Assembly: GCF_025144725.1 (NCBI RefSeq)
Contig: NZ_JALXKS010000011.1
Span: 6,175 to 70,174, forward strand
Length of the DNA stretch: 64,000 nt
From: Brevibacterium sp. p3-SID960
Lineage (GTDB): Bacteria; Actinomycetota; Actinomycetes; Actinomycetales; Brevibacteriaceae
Direction: 5' to 3'
The notes beneath the pieces are model-generated. The model had not been told where the DNA came from. It did not search any database and saw nothing but the letters and a program-made list of their open reading frames with translations. How positions within the stretch are numbered: position 1 is the first letter of the stretch; every line of letters starts with the position of its first letter. A program made the translations under genes and the position numbers. Shown here one piece after another: positions 24,963 through 33,892 of this stretch.

Positions 24963-26189
24963 ATGCACCTAGATGAATCAATCACTGCTATCACCAACGT
25001 GCGGATCCTCGATCCAGTCACCGAAACCGTGTCTGAACCGCAGTCTATCCAGATCAACGGTGATCGGATCTCGAGCATCAGTGCGGCAAACGACGAGTCC
25101 GGATCCTCAATCGATGCCGGAGGAGCGATTGCGATACCCGGACTCATCGACTGTCACGTTCACGTTCTGGCCAATACTGCAGACCTTGGACGCCTGGGTG
25201 ATGAGTCGCCTGCATACCTGACCGCGTCGGCCATCAACACGATGCAAGGTGCTCTCCGACGCGGTTTCACAACGCTTCGGGATGCCGGAGGTGCGGACTT
25301 CGGGCTGGCCAGGGCAGCTGCAGAGCAGCTATTCCTTGCACCTCGGCTGTTCTTCGGCGGGAAGGCTCTGTCTCAAACCGGCGGCCATGCCGATATGCGC
25401 GGACCGGGGACGTCCATCGTCGACCAGCACCAGTGCTGCCCGCACATTGGGACGGTGTGCGACGGCGTCGATGAAGTCCGCAAGGCCGCTCGCATGCAGT
25501 TGCGGACAGGCGCGGACCACATCAAGATCATGCTCTCGGGCGGCGTCGCTTCGCCAACCGACCGAATCGACTCTACACAGTTCTCTGATGAGGAGATTCG
25601 GGCCGCCGTCGAAGAGGCAGCTGCTTCAAACCGCTACGTTCTCGGACACGCCTACACTGCCCGCGCGATCAACCGTGGGCTGAAGCTTGGGGTCCGCTCT
25701 ATCGAGCACGGCAACCTTCTCGATGACGAGAGCATCAGACTCTTCACTGAGAACGACGCGTTCCTCGTGCCCACTCTTGTGACTTACGAACGGTTGAAGG
25801 CCGAAGGAGTCCGCCACGGACTGCCGCAGGCAAGCGCTGACAAAGTGGACAGTGTGCTCTACGCGGGTCTGAAGGCACTCGAAGTCGCCGATCAGGGCGG
25901 GGTCAACATCGCCTACGGCTCTGACCTGCTGGGTGACATGTGGAAATGGCAGAGCAAAGAGTTCGAGATCCGTTCGCAAGTCCAGTCCGCTGGAGCCGTT
26001 CTGCGCTCCGCGACAACGGTGGCCGCTCGCCTGCTGAATCAGGAAAGCGAACTCGGGATCATCCGAGAAGGCGCTCAGGCCGATATTGTCCTCTTGAACG
26101 CCAATCCGCTCGATGACATTACTGTGCTGGCGGAACCGCAGCAGTCGGTGCGTGACGTCCTTTCCCGCGGAGGCTTAGTCCGTGCATAA
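24963..26189 (+). CDS. metal-dependent amidohydrolase (imidazolonepropionase/prolidase-like)
   Basis: A 408-residue TIM-barrel amidohydrolase. Expected metal ligands are visible: DCHVHV near residue 62, the Lys in HIKIMLSGG near 180, GHAYTA near 228, IEHGNLL near 249 and the Asp in YGSDLLGD near 322. Substrate is not readable; relatives cleave Xaa-Pro dipeptides, imidazolones or N-acyl amino acids. AGGAGAG precedes the ATG. It is paired with the RpiR regulator and SSS transporter. A clear paralogue (shared SQTGGH and GVRSIEHG words) lies at 59615-60898. Codon use is somewhat less G/C-rich than in the flanking genes. Confidence 0.85.
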   Translation: MHLDESITAITNVRILDPVTETVSEPQSIQINGDRISSISAANDESGSSIDAGGAIAIPGLIDCHVHVLANTADLGRLGDESPAYLTASAINTMQGALRRGFTTLRDAGGADFGLARAAAEQLFLAPRLFFGGKALSQTGGHADMRGPGTSIVDQHQCCPHIGTVCDGVDEVRKAARMQLRTGADHIKIMLSGGVASPTDRIDSTQFSDEEIRAAVEEAAASNRYVLGHAYTARAINRGLKLGVRSIEHGNLLDDESIRLFTENDAFLVPTLVTYERLKAEGVRHGLPQASADKVDSVLYAGLKALEVADQGGVNIAYGSDLLGDMWKWQSKEFEIRSQVQSAGAVLRSATTVAARLLNQESELGIIREGAQADIVLLNANPLDDITVLAEPQQSVRDVLSRGGLVRA

Positions 26190-26314
26190 CCGGTATATCT
26201 GCAGAGCGCTCATGCTAATGGGCACGATTGCTGTCGACGGCTTCGTGGGAAACCGGTGATCAGTACCTCGGGACACCCAGCTGTGCATTGCTGGGGTCGG
26301 CAGCCGCTGTCCGC

Positions 26315-28123
26315 TCAGCGCACGACTTCGCGCAAGTTCCCGTCCAGCCGACGGGTCCAGCCGCGGGAGTCGAGGTGTTCGAGCAGCGGGATCGCGATCC
26401 GGCGGGTGGTGCCGAGTGCCTGCCGGGCCTGGCTGGCGGTGAAGGGCTGGTCGAGTGCGGCCAGCACGCGCATCGCCTGCGCCGGTGCACTCGGCAGCAG
26501 CACCACGCCCTCAGAGATGCGGATGAGCCGGCCGATCCGTTCGGCAGCCGCGAGCTCCCTGGAACCCAGGTTCAGCCGAGCCAGATCGTCGGCTTCCGGA
26601 GCGCTGAAGGGGCTGGCGGCCAGCTGCCGTTCGAGTGCGGCGATGCCCTTCTCCGCCCGGCCCAAATCAGCCCGCTGCTGCAACGGGCGGATGAGCCCGT
26701 CGCGCTGCCGGAGCCTGGCGGCTTTGATGACGGCATCGAGCAGCTCTGCGTGCGGCAATTCGAGAGCATGCGCGGCAGCCTGACGGCTGAGGCCTGGTGA
26801 GAGCGCATCGGTTTTAAGGTGGGCGGCGAGCAGCTGCCGCAGGCGAGACGCCCAGGTGCGCACCGCGTCGGCGGTGGCCAGCCAGTCGCCGATCGCAACG
26901 ACGCCTGCCGGCAGCTGGGCCCCAGCAAGCTCACCGATGTCGAATCCGAAGCGCCGCAGCGTCTCCACGCGCACCGCCTGCCGGCGGGCGACCTCCGCAG
27001 CCACCGACCCGCCAGCCGGCAGTTCGGCCAACGCCTCGGCACGCCTGCGCCCGGCCCCGCGGCGGGCCAGGGCCGGCGGGTCGAGGTCGAGGACCTGCAC
27101 GCCGGCAACCACCATCTTCGCCCCGGAGTCGCGCAGCACCATTCGATCACCGAGCTCTAGGGGCAGCGGCCGGCTGAGCTGCAGCCGCGCATGATCGGCA
27201 TCGAAGGGCCGCAGCCTGGCCCCGATCGCAGCAGTGCCGATGTGGACGGTGATGTGCTCGCTGCCCTCATCGAGCGCCCCGCCTGAAGCCCATCGGACAT
27301 CGACGGTGTCGGTGATCCACCAGTCGGCGGAGATGAGCGCGTCCCCGCGGTGCACTTCGGCTGCCGGGATGCCGCGCAGGTTCAGCGCCGCCCGGCTCAC
27401 CGGTTCGAGCACCTCTGACTGCTGACCGCGGGACTGCAGCCCGCGGACGGTGACCTCGCGCAGCCCGCCGGTCTCCTGCCCGATGAACTGCAGCCGCTCA
27501 CCTGCCCGCACCGTGCCGCCGGCGAGCGTGCCGGTGACGACGGTGCCCGACCCTGCGATCGTGAACGCCCGGTCGACCCACAGGCGCAGCCGGGTGTGAG
27601 GGTCCGGCTCCGGCAGCCCGGCAAGCACTCCGTCAAGAGCCCCGCGCACCTCGTCGAGTCCCTCACCGGTGACGCCGGAGCAGGCGACGATCGGTGCAGC
27701 GGCCAATCCGGTGCCGCGCAGTTCGGCACGCGCCCGGGCCGTCACCTCGGGCACGGCGTCCGGGGCACGATCACGGCGGGTGATGACGATCAGACCTGCC
27801 GTGATGCCGAGGGCTGCAATCGCGTCGCGGTGCTCGCTCGACTGTGCCTGCCAGCCTTCATCGGCGGCGATGACGAAGCAGACGACGGGGACGGGTCCGA
27901 GGCCGGCGAGCATATTGCCGACGTAGCGTTCGTGGCCGGGCACGTCGACGAAGGCGACCTGGCGGCCAGACGGCAGGGCCGTCCACGCGAAGCCGAGGTC
28001 GATGGTCAGCCCTCGTTCGCGCTCTTCAGCCCACCGGTCGGGTTCGATTCCGGTCAGTGCCCGCACGAGCGTCGATTTGCCGTGGTCGACGTGCCCGGCG
28101 GTGGCGATGACAAAGCTGCTCAT
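26315..28123 (-). CDS. selB: selenocysteine-specific elongation factor SelB
   Basis: A 602-residue EF-Tu-like GTPase: G1 AGHVDHGKSTL (residues 8-18), the switch segment RGLTIDLGFAW, G3 DVPGHERYV near residue 59 and a diverged G4 TRRDRA where most SelB have NKxD. The C-terminal third forms the winged-helix domains that bind SECIS RNA (for example ALDQPFTASQARQALGTTRR near 560). SelB delivers Sec-tRNA to the UGA codon marked by a SECIS. The ATG overlaps the selA stop by four bases. The recoded UGA in the formate dehydrogenase gene (37798) is its likely target in this window. Confidence 0.95.
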   Translation of the reverse strand: MSSFVIATAGHVDHGKSTLVRALTGIEPDRWAEERERGLTIDLGFAWTALPSGRQVAFVDVPGHERYVGNMLAGLGPVPVVCFVIAADEGWQAQSSEHRDAIAALGITAGLIVITRRDRAPDAVPEVTARARAELRGTGLAAAPIVACSGVTGEGLDEVRGALDGVLAGLPEPDPHTRLRLWVDRAFTIAGSGTVVTGTLAGGTVRAGERLQFIGQETGGLREVTVRGLQSRGQQSEVLEPVSRAALNLRGIPAAEVHRGDALISADWWITDTVDVRWASGGALDEGSEHITVHIGTAAIGARLRPFDADHARLQLSRPLPLELGDRMVLRDSGAKMVVAGVQVLDLDPPALARRGAGRRRAEALAELPAGGSVAAEVARRQAVRVETLRRFGFDIGELAGAQLPAGVVAIGDWLATADAVRTWASRLRQLLAAHLKTDALSPGLSRQAAAHALELPHAELLDAVIKAARLRQRDGLIRPLQQRADLGRAEKGIAALERQLAASPFSAPEADDLARLNLGSRELAAAERIGRLIRISEGVVLLPSAPAQAMRVLAALDQPFTASQARQALGTTRRIAIPLLEHLDSRGWTRRLDGNLREVVR

Positions 28124-29469
28124 CTGCCGTTCCCGAGGCGATGGCCGGCAGCAGTGATGGCGTCCGCGAGTGCCGGGTCCTGGTCTGCGGGGATGCAGCG
28201 CAGGTCGATGAGGCAGCTGCCGTCATGCACGCGCGGCAGGACTGCCGTCTCGCCGGTGCGCAACGCCGCAGCGAAGCTTTCGGGCAGGGCGAGCGCCCAG
28301 CCCGGCAGCGGCACGCCGGTGCCGCCACCGCCTCCCACTCGGCCGTCATGTGCCACGACGGTGCCGCCGACCTGCTCAGCGAGCGTTTCGGTGCGGCGGC
28401 GAAGCTCAGCGGGGTCAGCGTGCAGCATCGCATGAACCGGGCTGGTGCTGGCACGCAGCGTTGCTTCGATGGCGGCGAGCGTGAGCTTATCGGCACGCAC
28501 CGCGCGGGCCAGCGGATGGCGGGCGAGCCGCGCGATGGTCTCGCCGGTGCCGAGGATGAGGCCGGCCTGCGGGCCGCCGAGGAGTTTGTCGCCGGATGCG
28601 ATGACGGCATCGGCTCCGGCGGCCAGAGCCGCGTCGATGCTCGGCTCATCGGGCAGGACGCTGTCGGCCTCCAGCAGCCCGGAGCCGACGTCGACGATGA
28701 GCGGCACCGCATACTCCCGGCACAGCGCGGCCAGCTCACCGGTGCCCACACTGGCGGTGAAGCCGGTGAGGGCGAAGTTCGAAGGATGGACCTTGAGCAC
28801 GCAGCCGGCACCGGCGGCCAGGGCCTGAGCGTAGTCCTCCACATGGGTGCGGTTGGTCGTGCCGACTTCGCGCAGCTGCGTGCCGGCGGAGGTGATGAGG
28901 TCGGAGAGCCGGAATCCGGCGCCGATCTCGATGAACTCTCCGCGGCTGATGACGATCCCGCTGTGGCTGCAGTGATGATGGCCGTCGGCGACCGCTGCTG
29001 GCCCCCCGCCCAGGGCTGTGGCGGCCAGCAGCAGAGCGGCTGCGCCGTTGTTGACGATGAGCCCGTCTCCGGCGTGCGGGCAGCGCTCCAGCAGCGCCGC
29101 CCGAGCGGCGGCCCCGCGACGAGAGCGGGCGCCGGAGGGCAGATCGAGTTCGACGTCGACGTATCCTGCGGCATCGGCCAGAGCCTGCCGGGCGGGTTCG
29201 CTCAAGGGTGCGCGGCCGAGGTTGGTGTGGATGATGACGCCGGTGGCGTTGAGCACCGGGGTCAGAGAGGAGGCCCGCTGGGAGCCAGCGGCCTCGAGCA
29301 CGGCATCAACCACCTCGGCGGCGGGGATCTCCCCGCGGCGGGCACGGTCCTGGGCGGCGCGCACGAGCCCGAGCACAACGCTGCGGCCGAGCGATCGGCT
29401 GGCGGCGATCAGCTGCGGATGCTCCATCAGCCGGTCGGTGCGCGGGATGGCGCGGCGCGGGTCCTCCAC
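28120..29469 (-). CDS. selA: L-seryl-tRNA(Sec) selenium transferase SelA
   Basis: A 449-residue PLP-dependent enzyme. N-terminal IPRTDRLMEHPQL and the conserved NATGVIIHTNLGRAPLS block near residue 85 are typical; SGDKLLGGPQAGLI near residue 290 contains the PLP-binding Lys. SelA turns Ser-tRNA(Sec) into Sec-tRNA(Sec) using selenophosphate. I use GTG 29469, which has AAGGAGG three bases upstream and keeps the N-terminal helix; ATG 29427 is a shorter alternative. The start lies only 25 bases after the 3' end of the tRNA-Sec gene on the same strand, so selC, selA and selB are probably one transcript. Confidence 0.95.
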   Translation of the reverse strand: MEDPRRAIPRTDRLMEHPQLIAASRSLGRSVVLGLVRAAQDRARRGEIPAAEVVDAVLEAAGSQRASSLTPVLNATGVIIHTNLGRAPLSEPARQALADAAGYVDVELDLPSGARSRRGAAARAALLERCPHAGDGLIVNNGAAALLLAATALGGGPAAVADGHHHCSHSGIVISRGEFIEIGAGFRLSDLITSAGTQLREVGTTNRTHVEDYAQALAAGAGCVLKVHPSNFALTGFTASVGTGELAALCREYAVPLIVDVGSGLLEADSVLPDEPSIDAALAAGADAVIASGDKLLGGPQAGLILGTGETIARLARHPLARAVRADKLTLAAIEATLRASTSPVHAMLHADPAELRRRTETLAEQVGGTVVAHDGRVGGGGGTGVPLPGWALALPESFAAALRTGETAVLPRVHDGSCLIDLRCIPADQDPALADAITAAGHRLGNGR

Positions 29470-29493
29470 GATCCTCCTTGATTCTCCAGCCTG

Positions 29494-29588
29494 TGGCGGA
29501 GGCGGACGGGAATCGAACCCGCCAGACCGAGATGCTCGGTCTCACCGGTTTTGAAGACCGGGGGGCCCACCAGGACCCGGACGCCTCC
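29494..29588 (-). tRNA. selC: tRNA-Sec (anticodon TCA)
   Basis: A 95-nt tRNA on the minus strand: acceptor arm GGAGGCG/CGCCTCC, anticodon loop CTTCAAA with TCA (complement of tga at 29552-29554), a long variable arm (GAGACCGAGC/ctcggtc), T arm GGCGGGTTCGATTCCCGTC and an encoded CCA (29494-29496). The extra length, long variable arm and UCA anticodon identify tRNA-Sec. It is transcribed toward selA and is divergent from selD, with only 34 bp between its 5' end and the selD start. Confidence 0.96.
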
Positions 29589-29609
29589 GCGCTCCAACCT
29601 ACCACCGCC

Positions 29610-29623
29610 TATACTTGCGTCCA
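29610..29623 (+). promoter_or_regulatory. selD promoter -10 (leaderless start)
   Basis: TATACT at 29610-29615 lies seven bases before the selD ATG (29623), with no ribosome site between. The -35 region would fall at about 29587-29593, on the 5' end of tRNA-Sec, and the tRNA promoter must in turn lie within the start of selD. Confidence 0.55.
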
Positions 29624-30672
29624 TGGCAGAGATGGTTGCACACACGTCCTCACCTCGACTGACATCGCTGGCCGCCGGCGGCGGCTGTGCGTGCAAGATC
29701 CCGCCCGGCGAGCTCGAAGATGCACTCGCAGCGCTGACCGGCCAGACCGGCCCTGATGTGCTCGTCGGCCTCGACGACGGCGATGATGCCGCGGCCGTGC
29801 AGGTCCGCGGGGATCTGGCGGTGCTCTCAACAGCTGATTTCTTCACCCCGGTCGTCGACTCCGCCTACGACTGGGGGCGGATCGCCGCGGCGAATGCGCT
29901 CTCGGACATCTACGCGATGGGCGGGGTGCCTGTCGTGGCGATCAACCTCATCGGCTGGCCGCGCGAGGTGCTGCCGATGGAGCTCATGAGCGAGGTGCTC
30001 GCCGGCGGGGTCGCGGTCGCCGGGGAGGTCGGCTGCCCGGTCATCGGCGGGCATTCGATCACCGCACCCGAACCGATCTACGGAATGGCCGTCACCGGGA
30101 CCGCAGAACCGTCCCGGCTGCTGCGCAATGACGCCGCCGAGGCGGGGCTGCCGATCACGTTGACGAAACCGCTGGGCGTGGGAGTGCTGAACAATCGGCA
30201 CAAGGCCACCGGCGAGGTGTTCGATGAGGCGATCGAGACGATGACGACACTCAATGCCGCCGCCTCGGCTGCCGCGCTCGAGGCCGGGGTCACTGCCGCG
30301 ACCGATGTCACCGGGTTCGGGCTGCTCGGGCATCTGCACAAGATGTGCCGGGCTTCCGGCATCGGGGCGGAGATCAACATGTCCGCCGTGCCGGTGCTCG
30401 ATGCTGCTGCGCGCAGTCTGGCCGAGGGGTTTGTGCCCGGTGGGACGAGGCGCAATCTCGACTGGGTGCGCTCGGAGCTCGACGGCTCCCCTGCTGCCGA
30501 CGGTTCCCGTTCGGTCGGCACACTCGAGGTGGGTGCCGGGGTGAGCGAGGAGGACGTGCTCATGCTCGCCGATGCGCAGACCTCCGGTGGGCTGCTCGTC
30601 GTCGGTGAGCTGCCCGGCCACCCGGTCATCGGCGTCACCCGCGCCGAGCCTGGCATCAGCATCCGGCGGTAG
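29623..30672 (+). CDS. selD: selenophosphate synthetase SelD
   Basis: A 349-residue ATP-dependent enzyme making selenophosphate from selenide. The N-terminal active-site loop reads GGGCACKIPP near residue 23, so the catalytic position is Cys, not Sec, although the cell decodes Sec. The ADFFTPVVDSAYDWGRIAAANALSD block near residue 68 (layout) and GGHSITAPEPIYG near 142 are typical. I choose ATG 29623: earlier in-frame ATGs lie inside the tRNA-Sec gene. The mRNA is probably leaderless. It is divergent from selC-selA-selB. Confidence 0.95.
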   Translation: MAEMVAHTSSPRLTSLAAGGGCACKIPPGELEDALAALTGQTGPDVLVGLDDGDDAAAVQVRGDLAVLSTADFFTPVVDSAYDWGRIAAANALSDIYAMGGVPVVAINLIGWPREVLPMELMSEVLAGGVAVAGEVGCPVIGGHSITAPEPIYGMAVTGTAEPSRLLRNDAAEAGLPITLTKPLGVGVLNNRHKATGEVFDEAIETMTTLNAAASAAALEAGVTAATDVTGFGLLGHLHKMCRASGIGAEINMSAVPVLDAAARSLAEGFVPGGTRRNLDWVRSELDGSPAADGSRSVGTLEVGAGVSEEDVLMLADAQTSGGLLVVGELPGHPVIGVTRAEPGISIRR

Positions 30673-30736
30673 TGCGCACAGCCTGAGTGCCGCTGGAGCC
30701 CGAGCGCATCAGAGGTGTCGGCGATAGGTTGGACAG

Positions 30737-32629
30737 GTGAGCGAATCAGACACCCGTACCAGCCGATCCGCCAGTACCCGCAGCGCGCAGGAGATCCTCG
30801 AAGGGGTCTTCGGCTTTGACGCCTTCCGTGGGGATCAGGCCGAGATCGTCGAGCATGTCAGCGCCGGCGGCGATGCGGTCGTGCTCATGCCCACCGGTGG
30901 TGGGAAGTCGCTGTGCTACCAGGTGCCGGCTCTTGTGCGCGACGGCACCGGGGTGGTGATCTCACCGCTCATCGCGCTCATGGAGGATCAGGTCGCAGCG
31001 CTGCGCGCCAACGGCGTCCAGGCGGCCTTTCTCAACTCGACGCTGAGCTGGGAGGATGTCCAGCAGGTCGAGGCGGCGCTGCTCGCCGGTGAACTCGACC
31101 TGCTCTATCTGGCACCTGAGCGTCTCGTCCAGGAGCGCACGCTGGCCGTGCTGGAGCGCGCGCGCATCTCGCTGTTCGCCATCGATGAGGCGCACTGCGT
31201 CTCTCAGTGGGGCCACGATTTCCGCACCGACTATCTGGGCTTGGCGGTGCTGGCAGACCGGTTCCCCGGGGTTCCGCGCATCGCGCTGACGGCCACCGCG
31301 ACGCAGGCCACGCACGCTGAGCTGACCGAGCGCCTCAAATTCGACGGTGCCCGGCATTTCGTTGCGAGCTTCGACCGGCCCAACATCCAGTACCGCATCG
31401 AACCGAAATCCCGGGCGCGTCAACAGCTGCTGCAGTTTCTGCGCACCGAGCATGCCGGGGATGCCGGGATCGTCTACTGCCTCTCCCGCCGCGGCGTCGA
31501 GCAGACAGCGGAGTTCCTGCGCGGCGAGGGCTTGGCCGCACTGCCCTATCATGCGGGTCTGAGCGAGGTGGAGCGGGCGGAGAATCAGCGCCGGTTCCTC
31601 CGCGAGGAGGGCATCATCATGGTCGCCACGATCGCCTTCGGGATGGGGATCGACAAACCCGATGTGCGCTTCGTCGCCCATCTCGACCTGCCGAAGTCTG
31701 TGGAGGGCTACTACCAGGAGACGGGACGGGCCGGTCGTGACGGGCTGCCGTCGACGGCGTGGATGGCCTATGGTCTCGGCGATGTCGTGCAGCTGGGCAG
31801 GATGATCGACCAGTCGGAGGGTTCGGCGGCGCACCGCCGGCGCCAGCGCGAGCACCTTGAGGCGATGCTCGCCTTATGTGAGACGGTCGAATGCCGCAGG
31901 GTGCAGATTCTGCGCTACTTCGGCCAAGACGCGGGGCCCTGCGGCAACTGTGATACGTGTCTGCAGCCGCCCCGCACCTGGGATGCGACAGTGCCGGTGC
32001 AGAAGCTCATGTCAGCGGTGATCCGCCTCGACCGCCAGCGCGGGGAGCGCTTTGGGGCCGGTCAGATCATCGATGTGCTGCGCGGACGGGTCAGTGACCG
32101 TTCGTCTGCTTCACGGCATGAGGAGCTGACCGTGTGGGGCATAGGCGCCGAACTCTCCCCGTCGGTCTGGCGTTCGATCGTCCGCCAGCTGCTGGCCCGC
32201 GGGCTGCTGCAGGCCATCGGCGAATACGGGGTGCTTGTCGTCCCCGAGCAGGCCGGACCGGTGCTGCGCGGGGAGGAGTCTGTGCTGTTGCGCGAGGATG
32301 TGCAGGGTCCCGGCGGCCGGACTCCTCGGTCGGGCGACGGCGCATCTGGTGGGCCCGGTCGTAGCCGGCACAGCCGAAGCGCTGCAGCAGAGCTGACCCG
32401 TGCTGATGCCGAGCTGTTCGAAACCCTGCGCTCCTGGCGCACCCGGGAAGCGTCGAGCCAGGGGGTGCCGCCCTATGTGGTGTTCTCCGATGCGACCCTG
32501 GTGGGAATCGTACGCGCCCGGCCCACCGACTCAGCCGCCCTCAGCGAGGTCAGCGGCGTGGGTGCGACGAAACTCGACCGCTACGGTGACGCCGTCCTCC
32601 GGATCGTCGCCGAGGCGGCAGCTGATTGA
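30737..32629 (+). CDS. recQ: ATP-dependent DNA helicase RecQ
   Basis: A 630-residue RecQ: Walker [15 protein letters not shown] near residue 52, [14 protein letters not shown] near 150, and helicase motif [12 protein letters not shown] near 330. A zinc-binding module ([12 protein letters not shown]...CGNCDTC) follows near 385, then a winged-helix part and a C-terminal HRDC domain ([20 protein letters not shown], residues 556-575). RecQ unwinds recombination intermediates. The GTG start lies six bases after TAGGTT and lacks a ribosome site, so a leaderless mRNA is likely. It stands between selD and the convergent formate dehydrogenase operon and has no clear link to either. Confidence 0.94.
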   Translation: MSESDTRTSRSASTRSAQEILEGVFGFDAFRGDQAEIVEHVSAGGDAVVLMPTGGGKSLCYQVPALVRDGTGVVISPLIALMEDQVAALRANGVQAAFLNSTLSWEDVQQVEAALLAGELDLLYLAPERLVQERTLAVLERARISLFAIDEAHCVSQWGHDFRTDYLGLAVLADRFPGVPRIALTATATQATHAELTERLKFDGARHFVASFDRPNIQYRIEPKSRARQQLLQFLRTEHAGDAGIVYCLSRRGVEQTAEFLRGEGLAALPYHAGLSEVERAENQRRFLREEGIIMVATIAFGMGIDKPDVRFVAHLDLPKSVEGYYQETGRAGRDGLPSTAWMAYGLGDVVQLGRMIDQSEGSAAHRRRQREHLEAMLALCETVECRRVQILRYFGQDAGPCGNCDTCLQPPRTWDATVPVQKLMSAVIRLDRQRGERFGAGQIIDVLRGRVSDRSSASRHEELTVWGIGAELSPSVWRSIVRQLLARGLLQAIGEYGVLVVPEQAGPVLRGEESVLLREDVQGPGGRTPRSGDGASGGPGRSRHSRSAAAELTRADAELFETLRSWRTREASSQGVPPYVVFSDATLVGIVRARPTDSAALSEVSGVGATKLDRYGDAVLRIVAEAAAD

Positions 32630-32736
32630 GCTGCCCGGTCTGCCAGGTGCCGTCAGCACAGCCCCCGGGTGCCGGCGGCTCCGAAGGTGACGATGGCAAC
32701 CGCGCCTTCCAGCTGCCCCACGGATCGGCAGCCGGT

Positions 32737-33882
32737 TCACCCGGCCGTCGTGATCGAGTCGTCGGTGATGCCGGCCGCCTGCCGGGCAGCGAGCCGGTCC
32801 CTCTGCGGTTCGATGACGTGCTTGGGGTCCTTCGTCGACTCCAGACCGGCTTCCAGGACGCCGAACCGGGTCAAAGCGGAGGCGGCCAGCAGCGCAGTTC
32901 CCGAGGCGGCGGCGACGAGCCGGTTGCCGGCGAACAGCGTGCCGATGCCGCCGGCGATCGCCAGGCGCTCAGCCCATGTGAGCTTGGCACCCGGCTTGCC
33001 GGTCTCCAGCGGCTCTGCTTCGGCCGGGTGCATGTGGTCCTTCATGACGTGCATGGCGACGACATCGCCGACCACGCCGAGGGCCGCGAGCGCCCGTGCT
33101 GGGGCGGTCTGAGCAGCGGGGGTCGTCACCATCGCAGCGCCGCCGGCAGCAAGACTGGCCGAGGAGACGAACACATACGGCAGGTGCTTGCGGGCTCCAT
33201 GCCAGGTCGGCACGGCGGTGTCGGAGAGCAGCACGGCGGTGTAGGCGGCCAGGGGTGCCGCGAGCACCGCGGCTGCCAGCCCGGACGGCCCTTCAACTCC
33301 CCGCAGCACCGGACGCAGCGGGCCCAGCGGCAGCTTCTCACCGGTGAGGCGGTCGATCTCAGAGGCTGCGGCGACTCCCATCGGCGTGGAGAAGCCGGCG
33401 AGGATCCAGGAGCCGAGGCTCATCGGGGAGGTGACTTTGACGGTGCGCATCATGTTGAGGAACCGTTCGGGCCGGCCGAGGTCCATGATGAGGGCGACCG
33501 CGCCAGCGCTGACAGCTCCGAGGGCCGTCAGCCGCGTATTGCGGCGCAGCAGCTCCCGGCCGGTCAGCTGCGCGCCGAGAGCCAGCAGCCCGGAACCGCC
33601 GGCGAGCCCGCCGAGGAACAGGTAGGTCGAGATCTCATGCCCCCACGGCGGGGCCTTGACGATGGGCCGGCCGTAATACGAGGTGAACTGCGCCTCGGCG
33701 ACCATCGGCATCTCCCGCGAGCCATCCGCCCCACCGCCTCGACGGCGGCCACCGGGACCAGCACCTGGCGGGCGATCACGTCTCTGGGTGCGGCCGTCGC
33801 TGCGGGAGCGGCGGAACAGGTCACGCTTGCGCCTCCGCGGCGGCTCAGGCGGGCGGTAGGAGTCGAATTCGCTGGTTGTCAC
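32737..33882 (-). CDS. NrfD-like membrane subunit of formate dehydrogenase
   Basis: A 381-residue polytopic protein with about eight helices after a basic, Arg/Gly/Pro-rich N-terminal region of about 60 residues. The HEISTYLFLGGLAGGSGLLA segment near residue 83 and DLGRPERFLNMMRT near 133 are typical of NrfD/PsrC-type quinone-reactive anchors. It should pass electrons from the Fe-S subunit to (mena)quinone. It begins 10 bp after the Fe-S subunit gene and ends the operon. Actinobacterial formate dehydrogenases often use this NrfD-type anchor instead of a cytochrome b FdnI/FdoI subunit. Confidence 0.88.
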   Translation of the reverse strand: MTTSEFDSYRPPEPPRRRKRDLFRRSRSDGRTQRRDRPPGAGPGGRRRGGGADGSREMPMVAEAQFTSYYGRPIVKAPPWGHEISTYLFLGGLAGGSGLLALGAQLTGRELLRRNTRLTALGAVSAGAVALIMDLGRPERFLNMMRTVKVTSPMSLGSWILAGFSTPMGVAAASEIDRLTGEKLPLGPLRPVLRGVEGPSGLAAAVLAAPLAAYTAVLLSDTAVPTWHGARKHLPYVFVSSASLAAGGAAMVTTPAAQTAPARALAALGVVGDVVAMHVMKDHMHPAEAEPLETGKPGAKLTWAERLAIAGGIGTLFAGNRLVAAASGTALLAASALTRFGVLEAGLESTKDPKHVIEPQRDRLAARQAAGITDDSITTAG

Positions 33883-33892
33883 GCGCTCTGCC

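Noticed and set aside
28141..29481. A 446-codon plus-strand open frame over selA
   Set aside because: Antisense of selA; composition is typical of shadow frames and it would run into tRNA-Sec.
29680..29700. SelD itself as a selenoprotein
   Set aside because: The active-site position is encoded by TGT/TGC (GGGCACK), so it is the Cys form.
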